From Burkholderiaceae bacterium (GTDB lineage: Bacteria > Pseudomonadota > Gammaproteobacteria > Burkholderiales > Burkholderiaceae_C), in contig JAISNB010000005.1 in NCBI GenBank assembly GCA_031276435.1, forward strand, positions 1 to 5,909: a DNA stretch of 5,909 nt. The letters run 5' to 3'. Below are positions 1 through 5,252 of this stretch, in pieces. Below the pieces are notes generated by a model. It saw only the letters and a list, made by a program, of their open reading frames with translations. It ran no database searches and was not told where the DNA came from. Positions within the stretch are counted from its first letter, which is position 1; each line of letters starts with the position of its first letter. The translations under genes and the position numbers were made by a program.

Positions 1-233
1 ACAACACCGACACCAACGGTTTTGACTATAAACGATACCCGAATCCTCCAGTTGTCGGCACTGAAGGTACTAAAGGCAAGATTGCCAAAATAGTCCTCAA
101 TGCCATCCGGCCTGGCGGCGGCGCTTGCGGCATTCCCGCCGCTGTGCCCATTGACTCCAAAGGCTGGCTGCTGGCACTGGCGGCTTTGCTGTCGGTCATG
201 ACCGCGCTCGGGTTTCGCAACCGGCACGCTTGA
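1..233 (+). CDS. C-terminal part of an exported protein with an IPTL-CTERM-like sorting tail (5' end outside window)
   Basis: An open frame enters from the left edge (first full codon at position 3) and ends at TGA 231-233, giving 76 visible residues and no start. The upstream part is polar and rich in Asn, Thr, Gly and Lys. It is followed by a Gly-rich linker with one Cys (GGGACGIPAA), then VPIDSKGW, a hydrophobic stretch of about 17 residues (LLALAALLSVMTALGF) and a short basic end (RNRHA). This order (Pro-containing motif, one membrane segment, Arg-rich tail at the very C-terminus) is that of the exosortase-type sorting signals; in Betaproteobacteria the IPTL-CTERM signal is processed by exosortase XrtH. 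The motif VPIDSKGW is a variant of the usual IPTLxxWG, so the family assignment is an inference. The protein would be secreted, cut near the motif and placed on the cell surface. The function of the mature part cannot be told from this tail. A strong terminator follows 35 bases downstream. Confidence 0.72.
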   Translation, partial: NTDTNGFDYKRYPNPPVVGTEGTKGKIAKIVLNAIRPGGGACGIPAAVPIDSKGWLLALAALLSVMTALGFRNRHA

Positions 234-268
234 ATGGCCCGTTGTTTGACGTGTGGCCCAAGACTGAT

Positions 269-312
269 AAAGCGCCGTGGCAGCCGCCCCGCTGCCGCGG
301 CGTTTTGTTTTG
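269..312 (+). terminator. Rho-independent terminator of the sorting-tail protein gene
   Basis: A 16-bp hairpin pairs 269-284 (AAAGCGCCGTGGCAGC) with 291-306 (GCTGCCGCGGCGTTTT) around the 6-base loop CGCCCC, with two G-T wobbles and no mismatch. The 3' arm ends in TTTT and continues as GTTTT, so the T-rich tract needed for release is present. It lies 35 bases after the stop codon at 231-233 and fits termination of that transcript. The A-tract on the 5' side pairs with the T-tract, so it may also work weakly in the opposite direction. Confidence 0.9.
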
Positions 313-336
313 TGGCGCAGGCTGTTGTCTGGATTT

Positions 337-377
337 CTGGATTGCCGCGTCACGCTGCGCGTTCCTCGCAATGACGG
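337..377 (+). repeat. R1 repeat, copy 1
   Basis: This copy begins CTGGATTGCCGCGTCACG and ends CTCGCAATGACGG. The outer ATTGC (341-345) and GCAAT (368-372) form an inverted repeat, giving the unit dyad symmetry like a REP-type extragenic element. It has the same orientation as the copy at 748-785. Confidence 0.7.
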
Positions 378-411
378 AAAATCTGGATATTGCTCGTTGG
401 TGGCAGAAGCG

Positions 412-446
412 CCCCTCACTCAACCCTCCCCCTCGAGAGCGAGGGC
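412..446 (+). repeat. R2 repeat, copy 1
   Basis: This copy begins CCCCTCACTCAACCCTC and contains a perfect 6-bp hairpin, CCCTCG (430-435) and CGAGGG (440-445), with loop AGAG. The pyrimidine-rich left half and purine-rich right half are typical of this repeat family. Confidence 0.6.
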
Positions 447-471
447 AAAGAATGGATGCGCCGTGCCTGCC

Positions 472-520
472 TTCCCCTTTCCTTTAAGGGAGAGAGTGCC
501 CTGAAGGAGCGAGAGAGGGC
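472..520 (+). repeat. R2 repeat, copy 2 (diverged)
   Basis: This copy has CCCCTTTCCTTTAAGGGAGA followed by a right half GGAGCGAGAGAGGGC (506-520). It shares the GAGCGAGAG core with the copy at 718-745 but lacks the CCCTCAC start, so it is a diverged or partial copy. Confidence 0.5.
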
Positions 521-566
521 ACCGCCGCAACATCAATCCAGGCACTGCGTTTTTTGTGTGGGAGTT

Positions 567-590
567 CCCTCACACAACCCTCTCCGAGAG
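567..590 (+). repeat. R2 repeat, copy 3 (short)
   Basis: This short copy starts CCCTCACACAACCCTCTCC and ends GAGAG. It keeps the left half of the family and only a stub of the right half. It lies just inside the spurious ATG at 556. Confidence 0.55.
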
Positions 591-645
591 CAACCGTGTT
601 TGCTGCTGCGCCCTCTCCGCCATTGCAACCACAGTCCACCTCGTT

Positions 646-682
646 GTCATTGCGAGGGCCGTTAGGCCCGTGGCAGTCCATC
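646..682 (-). repeat. R1 repeat, copy 2 (inverted), with perfect internal hairpin
   Basis: Read on the minus strand this copy is TGGACTGCC...CTCGCAATGAC, matching the plus-strand copies at 337-377 and 748-785. Its centre is a perfect hairpin, GGGCC (656-660), loop GTTA, GGCCC (665-669). The centres of the three copies differ in sequence while the ends are conserved. Confidence 0.7.
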
Positions 683-717
683 GACTTTCATCTGGGCGAC
701 ACCTTTCCCGTTTGCCG

Positions 718-745
718 CCCCTCACCCCACGGGAGCGAGAGGGTG
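718..745 (+). repeat. R2 repeat, copy 4
   Basis: This copy runs from CCCCTCACCCC to GGGAGCGAGAGGGTG. It abuts the R1 copy that begins at 748, so R1 and R2 units lie next to each other here. Confidence 0.6.
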
Positions 746-747
746 CG

Positions 748-785
748 TGGATTGCCGTGTCGCTTCGCTCCTTGCCAATGGCGGG
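748..785 (+). repeat. R1 repeat, copy 3
   Basis: This copy begins TGGATTGCCGTGTCGCTTCG and ends CCAATGGCGGG. It has the same orientation as copy 1 and marks the right edge of the repeat mosaic. The next 94 bases (786-879) are unique sequence forming the leader of the glycosyltransferase operon. An in-frame ATG at 778 falls inside this repeat and is therefore a poor start candidate. Confidence 0.65.
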
Positions 786-867
786 ATTGGGGCGGCGCGT
801 GCAGCAGACCGGACGCGCATCTTTTCGCGCACAATGCGCCCATGCCTGTTTTGTTGTTGGCGCAACT

Positions 868-873
868 GGAGAG
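868..873 (+). promoter_or_regulatory. Shine-Dalgarno site that decides the TTG start at 880
   Basis: GGAGAG lies 6 bases upstream of TTG 880-882 and is the best ribosome-binding site near the beginning of the conserved glycosyltransferase sequence. The two in-frame ATGs further up (556 and 778) lie inside the repeat mosaic. I found no convincing -35/-10 pair between 786 and 867; a 6-bp inverted repeat (GCGCAT 815-820, ATGCGC 834-839) is the only structure there. Confidence 0.6.
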
Positions 874-879
874 TCTGGA

Positions 880-2073
880 TTGAACACGCTGCCCGCGCCA
901 GTGCCCGCCGCGCCGCACGCCGCGCAAAAGCCGCGTGTGCTGCACTTTGTGACCGGGGGGTTTTCGGGCGCCACGCAGGTGGCCATTGATTTGGTGCGCG
1001 CGCATTTGCGGGGTGGCCAGTTCGAGTCGCTGCTGGTGTTGCGCCGCAAGGCGGGCGCGCATACGCGGCAGCGGATCGCGGATTTGCGCGCGCAGGGCGT
1101 GGATGTGCGCACGGTCACGGGCGTGGCGCATGCCGCCACCATCTGGAGCCTGGCGCGCCAGTGCCGCGCGTTCAGGCCCGATATTCTGGCGGCGCATGGC
1201 TTTAGCGAGCACCTCTGGGGACGCTGCGCGGGTTTGCTGGCCGGGGTGCCGCACCTGGTGCATGTGGAGCACAGCCCGCGCGAGCGTTATACCGCCTGGC
1301 GGCTCTGGCAGGCGCGTTGGCTGGCCGCGCGCACCGATCGCATCGTCGGCTGCTCTGAAGGGGTGCGCCAACGCCTGCTGGAGCTGGGTTTTGACGCGGG
1401 CAAGACCATCGCCATTCCCAACGGCATTCATCTGGACGCTTATTGGCCCGCGCGGCCCCGGCCCTTGCTGCAAAGACAGGCGGGCATTGTGATGCTGGCG
1501 CGCTTTTCGCGCCAGAAAGACCACGCCACGCTGCTTGGCGCGGTGGCTTTGCTGCGCGCGCGCGGCCTGAGGCCGCCGGTGCTGCTGGCCGGTGGCGGCA
1601 AACCGCGTTATTTGCGCCGCGCCATGCGCCTGGCAGCCGAGCTTGGTCTGCAAGAGCAGGTACGCTTTCTGGGCGTGGTGGGCGATGTGGCTGGCCTGCT
1701 CATGAACCACCGCATTTGCGCGCTGTGCACCCATTACGAGGGCATGCCGCTGGCCGTGCTGGAAGGCATGGCCGCGGGCTGCGCCGTCATTGGCAGCGCG
1801 GTCCCGGGCATGCGGGACGTGATTGAAGACGGGCGCAACGGCGTACTGGTTGCCGAGCCAGCCGCGCCCGCCTGGGCCGACGCGCTGCAACGGTTGCTGA
1901 CAGAGCCGGCGCAGGCGCAGCACATGGCGCATCAGGCGCGCGAGGACGCGCTGGCGCGCCACAGCCACACCCTGATGGCGCAGCGCTACGAGGCCATGTT
2001 CGCGCAATTGCTGCTGCCGCCGCAAACCATGGCTGGACAAGCAATGGCCGCCCCAGCGGAGCCGCGGCCATGA
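880..2073 (+). CDS. Glycosyltransferase family 4 (GT-B fold)
   Basis: From TTG 880 the product is 397 residues, normal for a GT4 enzyme. These enzymes move a sugar from a nucleotide-sugar donor onto a glycan or lipid-linked acceptor in the cytoplasm at the inner membrane, usually with retention of configuration. The N-terminal Rossmann half starts with RVLHFVTGGFSGATQ (Gly-rich loop around residues 26-33) and contains HVEHS (128-132). The donor half has LARFSRQKDH with R208 and K213, the spacing of the diphosphate-binding Arg/Lys pair. Its EX7E motif is YEGMPLAVLE (E287 and E295), followed by GMAAGCAVI, EDGRNGVLV and a Gln/Ala/Pro-rich end. The open frame reaches back to ATG 556, but those 108 extra residues are translated repeats and match no part of the fold. 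It is first in a three-gene operon, and its TGA overlaps the next ATG. Donor and acceptor cannot be read from sequence alone. Confidence 0.9.
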   Translation: MNTLPAPVPAAPHAAQKPRVLHFVTGGFSGATQVAIDLVRAHLRGGQFESLLVLRRKAGAHTRQRIADLRAQGVDVRTVTGVAHAATIWSLARQCRAFRPDILAAHGFSEHLWGRCAGLLAGVPHLVHVEHSPRERYTAWRLWQARWLAARTDRIVGCSEGVRQRLLELGFDAGKTIAIPNGIHLDAYWPARPRPLLQRQAGIVMLARFSRQKDHATLLGAVALLRARGLRPPVLLAGGGKPRYLRRAMRLAAELGLQEQVRFLGVVGDVAGLLMNHRICALCTHYEGMPLAVLEGMAAGCAVIGSAVPGMRDVIEDGRNGVLVAEPAAPAWADALQRLLTEPAQAQHMAHQAREDALARHSHTLMAQRYEAMFAQLLLPPQTMAGQAMAAPAEPRP

Positions 2074-3224
2074 GTGCGGCGGCGCAACAAACCGGGAGCG
2101 CGGGCGCGCTGGCGGCGGCGCAGCAGCAGCCATCTTTCTGGCTGAGCGTGCTGGTTCCGGTCTACAACGTCGAGGACTGGGTTGCGCAATGCCTGGACTC
2201 CATCCGGGCGGCGCTGCTGGCGCTGCCGCCCGGGCAGGCGGCGGGTGTCGAGGTGTTGCTGCTCAATGACGCCTCCAGCGATGCGTCGTGGCACATCGTC
2301 CAGCAAATGGCTGCGCAATGGCCGCCATGTGGACACCTGGCCCTGATGGCGCACCCGCGCAACCGGGGCCTGAGCGCGGCGCGCAACACCTTGCTCGATG
2401 CGGCGCGCGGCGAATACGTCTGGTTTCTGGACTCCGACGACAAACTCATGCCCCAGGCCATGGCCGCACTGCATCGCCACCTGCATGCCGCTGGCGCGTC
2501 AGGCCAAAAACCCGATCTGCTGATGTGCGACTTCCAGATCTGGCGATCGCGCCCGCGCTGCAAACACCGGCTGCGCGGCGAGCTGCACCGCAGCAGCTTC
2601 GCGGGCGCGGCCACCGCATTCAGCAGTGACCGGCGCGCGCTCATGCTGGGCCTGTTGCGCCGGGGACAAATGCACATCTGGTCGAAAATCACGCGCCGCG
2701 CCCTGTGGGGCAGCGACTTGCGGTTTGCCGAAGGCGCGTATTTTGAGGACATGCAACTCGTCCCCCGACTGGCCTTGCACTGCCAGAGCTTTGCTTACGT
2801 GCCCCAGGTGTGGGTGGCCTACCGGCAGCACGGGCGCAGCATTTTGTCTGGCATGAACCTGCGCAAGGCGCAAGACCTCAGCGCCGCGCTCTTGCAGGCG
2901 CGCGACCAGTGGCAAAGCGGCGGTGCGACGCCACCGCCACCGGGCGAGCCAGAAATGGCCTTTGCCTTCAGCCACCTGGCGGCGCGCAACTTCATCGGGG
3001 CCATGCGCTATGTTTGCAACGCGCGCAACGGGCTGGACGCGCGCGCGCAACAAGCCAGCGGCGCGCAATTTTGGGCCAACTGGCAAAACACCGCCTTGCT
3101 GCCAGCGGGCCAGCTTTTGCGCCAGTATGCGCGGCGCGGCCAGCTTTGGCGCGCCATGCGCTTTGGCTACTGGATGCGGCGCGCCCAGAAAATGGCGGCG
3201 CACCTGAAGGACGCCGCGCCATGA
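2070..3224 (+). CDS. Glycosyltransferase family 2 (GT-A fold)
   Basis: The product is 384 residues. ATG 2070 overlaps the preceding stop (ATGA, 2070-2073) and has its own GGAG at 2058-2061, 8 bases upstream. After an Ala/Gln-rich leader of about 22 residues comes the GT2 nucleotide-sugar binding start, LSVLVPVYNVEDW (VPVYN at 29-33), then LLLNDASSD (D67), HPRNRGLSAARN (95-106) and the metal-binding FLDSDD (D121, D123, D124). FEDMQ (E226-D227) fits the position of the catalytic-base ED motif, and YRQHGRSIL is the usual motif after it. All expected residues are present, so it should be an active inverting transferase working at the cytoplasmic membrane face. The last roughly 100 residues form a less conserved, basic, helical tail that may bind acceptor or membrane. 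Role inferred from context: adding one sugar to the same surface glycan as its neighbours. The sugar is unknown. Confidence 0.92.
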   Translation: MSAAAQQTGSAGALAAAQQQPSFWLSVLVPVYNVEDWVAQCLDSIRAALLALPPGQAAGVEVLLLNDASSDASWHIVQQMAAQWPPCGHLALMAHPRNRGLSAARNTLLDAARGEYVWFLDSDDKLMPQAMAALHRHLHAAGASGQKPDLLMCDFQIWRSRPRCKHRLRGELHRSSFAGAATAFSSDRRALMLGLLRRGQMHIWSKITRRALWGSDLRFAEGAYFEDMQLVPRLALHCQSFAYVPQVWVAYRQHGRSILSGMNLRKAQDLSAALLQARDQWQSGGATPPPPGEPEMAFAFSHLAARNFIGAMRYVCNARNGLDARAQQASGAQFWANWQNTALLPAGQLLRQYARRGQLWRAMRFGYWMRRAQKMAAHLKDAAP

Positions 3225-4228
3225 GCAGCAGTGGCGGCAAACTCAAACTGCAAGCCGAACTGGCGCTGGCGCGCGTGCTGCGTCCCTGGTTCGTCCATCA
3301 AGAACAACCGGGGCCGCCGCCCGCGGCGCTGCAAAGCCAGCCCTGGGTTTTTGGCGCGCCCCAGAGCGCCGTGGCGCGCGCAACGCCCAATGCAATCCCC
3401 AAAATCATCTGGGCCTACTGGGACGGGCCTGACACGCCGCTGCTGGTGCAAAAATGCGTCGCCGTGTGGCGCGCGCTGCATCCCGACTTTCAAATCCACG
3501 TGCTGGACGCGCAAACCCTGGGCGACTTCATCGCCCAAGCGCAAATTCCCCAAGCCTTGCGCGGCGCGGCGGCATCCGCACAAAAAAAATCGGACTGGCT
3601 GCGCCTGCGCTTGCTCAGCCAATACGGTGGCATCTGGCTGGACGCATCCATCATCCTGACGCAACGGCTGGACTGGATGCTGCGCGCGCAGCAGCAATGG
3701 CAAGCCGATTGCGCGGGCTTTTACTTGCAGCGATTCACCAGCAACCCGCAATTTCCCGTCATCGAAAACTGGGCCATGGCCGCCCCGCCCCAAAGCGCGT
3801 TCATCATGGCCGCGGCCCGCGAATTCGAACAACACGCGCTGCCAGAAGGCAGCGCCAGCAGCGGCTACACCGCTCATCTGCGCGCGCTGGGCATTTACGA
3901 CGCGCTGCGACAAAACATCGACGACCCCGAATACCTCAGCATGCACCTGGCGCTGCAACGTGTTTTACAAGACCCGGGGGCAAACTACCGCCTTGCCTTG
4001 TGGAAAGCCGAAGACACGGCTTACTGGTTCCACCAGCGCGCTGGCTGGAATCGCGCGCGACTCAAAATCAACCTCTTGCTCAAAAAAGCGCCCGACGCCA
4101 TGCCGCCGCTGATCAAACTGCGCAAGCCGGACAGGCGCAAACTGGACGATTACCTGCGCGCGCGGCTTTACAGCCCCGAAAGTGTGGTGGGACGCTGTTT
4201 GCTGGGCGCGCCGGGGCAAAAGCCGTAA
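3221..4228 (+). CDS. Capsular-polysaccharide-synthesis-type glycosyltransferase (Caps_synth / GT32-like)
   Basis: The product is 335 residues, starting at ATG 3221. That ATG overlaps the previous stop (ATGA, 3221-3224) and has AAGGA at 3207-3211, 9 bases upstream. An open frame extends further back to 2810 but only inside the preceding gene. The sequence has the marks of the capsular polysaccharide synthesis family and the related DXD sugar-transferase superfamily: IPKIIWAYWDG (59-69), then LHPDFQIHVLD, then KKSDWLRLRLLSQYGGIWLDAS with S124-D125, G136-G137 and D141. The metal-site motif reads LDAS rather than a full DXD, which I recall as usual in this family. No signal peptide or membrane segment is seen; the C-terminal third is strongly basic. 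It likely transfers a sugar in capsule or exopolysaccharide synthesis. The codons for Q121-K122-K123 contain a run of eight A (3582-3589). The family call is firm; the reaction is not known. Confidence 0.87.
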   Translation: MSSSGGKLKLQAELALARVLRPWFVHQEQPGPPPAALQSQPWVFGAPQSAVARATPNAIPKIIWAYWDGPDTPLLVQKCVAVWRALHPDFQIHVLDAQTLGDFIAQAQIPQALRGAAASAQKKSDWLRLRLLSQYGGIWLDASIILTQRLDWMLRAQQQWQADCAGFYLQRFTSNPQFPVIENWAMAAPPQSAFIMAAAREFEQHALPEGSASSGYTAHLRALGIYDALRQNIDDPEYLSMHLALQRVLQDPGANYRLALWKAEDTAYWFHQRAGWNRARLKINLLLKKAPDAMPPLIKLRKPDRRKLDDYLRARLYSPESVVGRCLLGAPGQKP

Positions 4229-4239
4229 GTTTCTGAAGC

Positions 4240-4261
4240 CGTGCGAATGGTCATTCGCACG
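4240..4261. terminator. Palindrome between convergent genes, possible bidirectional terminator
   Basis: CGTGCGAATG (4240-4249), spacer GT, CATTCGCACG (4252-4261) is a perfect 10-bp-arm dyad in the 39-base gap between the glycosyltransferase operon and the regulator. The position fits termination from both sides. Neither side has a T-run after the stem, so it is not a classical intrinsic terminator and could instead be a protein site or a 3'-end protecting hairpin. A second dyad (GCGCGC 4261-4266 and 4272-4277, loop GTCAT) touches it and overlaps the 3' end of the regulator gene. Confidence 0.5.
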
Positions 4262-4267
4262 CGCGCG

Positions 4268-5083
4268 TCATGCGCGCCGCCTCGCCATGTAGCAACCGGG
4301 CGGCGCGCCAAGCGCCTTGCGGAACATTTTGACGAAGCTGCCCGCGCTTTCGTAGCCCAGGCCATCGGCCACTTGCTGCACCGTGGCGCCAGCGCCCAGC
4401 CACTTGAGCGCCAGCATGAGGTGCAGTTGCTGGCGCCAGCGGCCAAAGCTCATGCCGGTCTCGCGCGCAAGCAGGCGCGCGAGCGTGCGTTCGCTCAGCC
4501 CCGCGCGCCGCGCCCATGTCTGGATGGTGCCGCGGTCGGCAGGGTCGTCCATGATCGCGTCGACAATTTTGCGCAGCCGCGCGTCGCCTGGCATGGGCAG
4601 GTGCAAGTGGCCCATGGGCGCCAGCGCCAGTTCATCGAGCAGCAGCGTCATCAGGCGCGATTCCATGCCGCCTTCCGCATAGAGCGCGGGCAGGCTGGCC
4701 GAGCGGATCAGCAGCTCGCGCAGCAGCGGCGTGGTCGCAAGCGCGCAGCACTGCTTGGGCAGATGGGTGGCGGCGCGCGGGTCGATGAAGACGATGTAGC
4801 ACTCGATCGTGCCAGCGGCCTTGGCCTTGTGCCGCATGCCCGCCGGAATCCAGAGGGCGTTTTGCGGCGGCATGACCCAAAGCGCGTTGGCGACTTCGCA
4901 GGTAATGACGCCGCGCAGCGTCAGCACAAGTTCGCCCTTGGGGTGGCGGTGAAAGTCCATTTTTTCCCGCCACTCGAAGTGTTCCGCCACAACGCCAGCG
5001 GCGCCAACGGTCACCACGGGCCGGGGCACATGGTCGGGGTCAACCCAGTCAACCGGGTCGGGGTGTTCGTTCAAAAGAGGCAT
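4268..5083 (-). CDS. AraC-family transcriptional regulator with N-terminal cupin domain (NimR-like)
   Basis: The product is 271 residues, usual for the cupin-plus-AraC class. The ATG at 5083-5081 is well bounded, because an in-frame stop lies four codons upstream; no good Shine-Dalgarno is visible. The N-terminal half is a cupin-type sensing domain: FHRHPKGELVLTLRG with H45 and H47, then WVMPPQNALWIPAGMRHK (69-86), a signature I associate with NimR/YeaM-type regulators. The C-terminal half (about 167-265) is the paired helix-turn-helix: first helix pair around IQTWARRAGLSERTLARLL (187-205), second around VQQVADGLGYESAGSFVKMF (235-254), ending in the LGAPPGCY motif. It should bind DNA and switch a nearby gene in response to a small ligand. 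Relatives often control a divergent transporter gene; here the divergent gene is an O-methyltransferase instead. The ligand and true target are unknown. Confidence 0.93.
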   Translation of the reverse strand: MPLLNEHPDPVDWVDPDHVPRPVVTVGAAGVVAEHFEWREKMDFHRHPKGELVLTLRGVITCEVANALWVMPPQNALWIPAGMRHKAKAAGTIECYIVFIDPRAATHLPKQCCALATTPLLRELLIRSASLPALYAEGGMESRLMTLLLDELALAPMGHLHLPMPGDARLRKIVDAIMDDPADRGTIQTWARRAGLSERTLARLLARETGMSFGRWRQQLHLMLALKWLGAGATVQQVADGLGYESAGSFVKMFRKALGAPPGCYMARRRA

Positions 5084-5252
5084 CGGGACCGATCAGGCAA
5101 AGCCGGGGCAGGCGGGCGGGTCGCATCAATTGGCAGGATGGGCACATATTTTGGCCTTGTTGACCAATGCCGCCAGAGCTTTTTTTGCCTACGATGCCTC
5201 AAACGGCCAGCGGGTTGGCCGAAACCACCATTTTCCGAAAGGACACCAGCAC
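5084..5252. promoter_or_regulatory. Divergent intergenic region between regulator and methyltransferase
   Basis: These 169 bases separate two divergently transcribed genes and should hold both promoters. Visible elements are an imperfect dyad TTGGCC-TTGTT-GACCAA (5151-5167), a T7 run (5180-5186), a -10-like TACGAT (5190-5195) and a perfect dyad at 5204-5221. TTGACC (5160-5165) resembles a -35 box but is 24 bases from TACGAT, too far for a standard promoter, so no promoter is called firmly. The methyltransferase has AGGA at 5240-5243, 9 bases before its ATG. Confidence 0.45.
5204..5221. promoter_or_regulatory. Dyad upstream of the methyltransferase, possible operator or leader hairpin
   Basis: CGGCCA (5204-5209), spacer GCGGGT, TGGCCG (5216-5221) is a perfect inverted repeat 31 bases before the methyltransferase ATG and just downstream of the -10-like TACGAT. 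It could be an operator or a hairpin in the 5' leader. AraC proteins usually bind direct repeats, so it is not clearly the site of the neighbouring regulator. Confidence 0.35.

Larger units (their letters stand above)
313..785. repeat. Non-coding mosaic of two short repeat families
   Basis: This stretch of about 470 bases has no gene I can support. It is built from copies of two motifs. Family R1 has the form TGGATTGCC...GCAATGACGG and occurs at 337-377, 646-682 (inverted) and 748-785. Family R2 has the form CCCTCAC..ACCCTC...GAGCGAGAGGG and occurs at about 412-446, 472-520, 567-590 and 718-745. Both resemble short extragenic repeats that I recall as widespread between genes in Proteobacteria; that recollection was not checked by a search. 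Because the copies lack stops in some frames, frames of 300-1500 bases run through the region, but their translations are low-complexity and family-less. No transposase or target-site duplication is visible. Confidence 0.75.

Noticed and set aside
337..785. CRISPR array or tRNA in the repeat region
   Set aside because: The repeats are imperfect, irregularly spaced and partly inverted, with no uniform spacers. No cloverleaf or CCA-type end is seen.
688..2133. Long open frame on the minus strand opposite the GT4 gene (about 480 codons)
   Set aside because: It is antisense to a gene with all GT4 motifs, and its translation is His/Gln/Arg-rich and family-less. It reflects the codon bias of G+C-rich DNA.
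2810..3220. N-terminal extension of the third glycosyltransferase back to ATG 2810
   Set aside because: It would overlap the GT2 gene by about 400 bases. The ATG at 3221 has AAGGA at 9 bases and the same ATGA overlap as the upstream junction.
3454..4236. 260-codon alternative frame inside the Caps_synth-type gene, considered as a frameshift product from the A8 tract
   Set aside because: The translation is Arg/Ala-rich with no fold-like pattern. It stays open because of base composition, so a functional frameshift protein is unlikely.
5160..5195. Sigma-70 promoter from TTGACC and TACGAT
   Set aside because: The spacer is 24 bases, far from the usual 16-18, so the two boxes were not called as one promoter.
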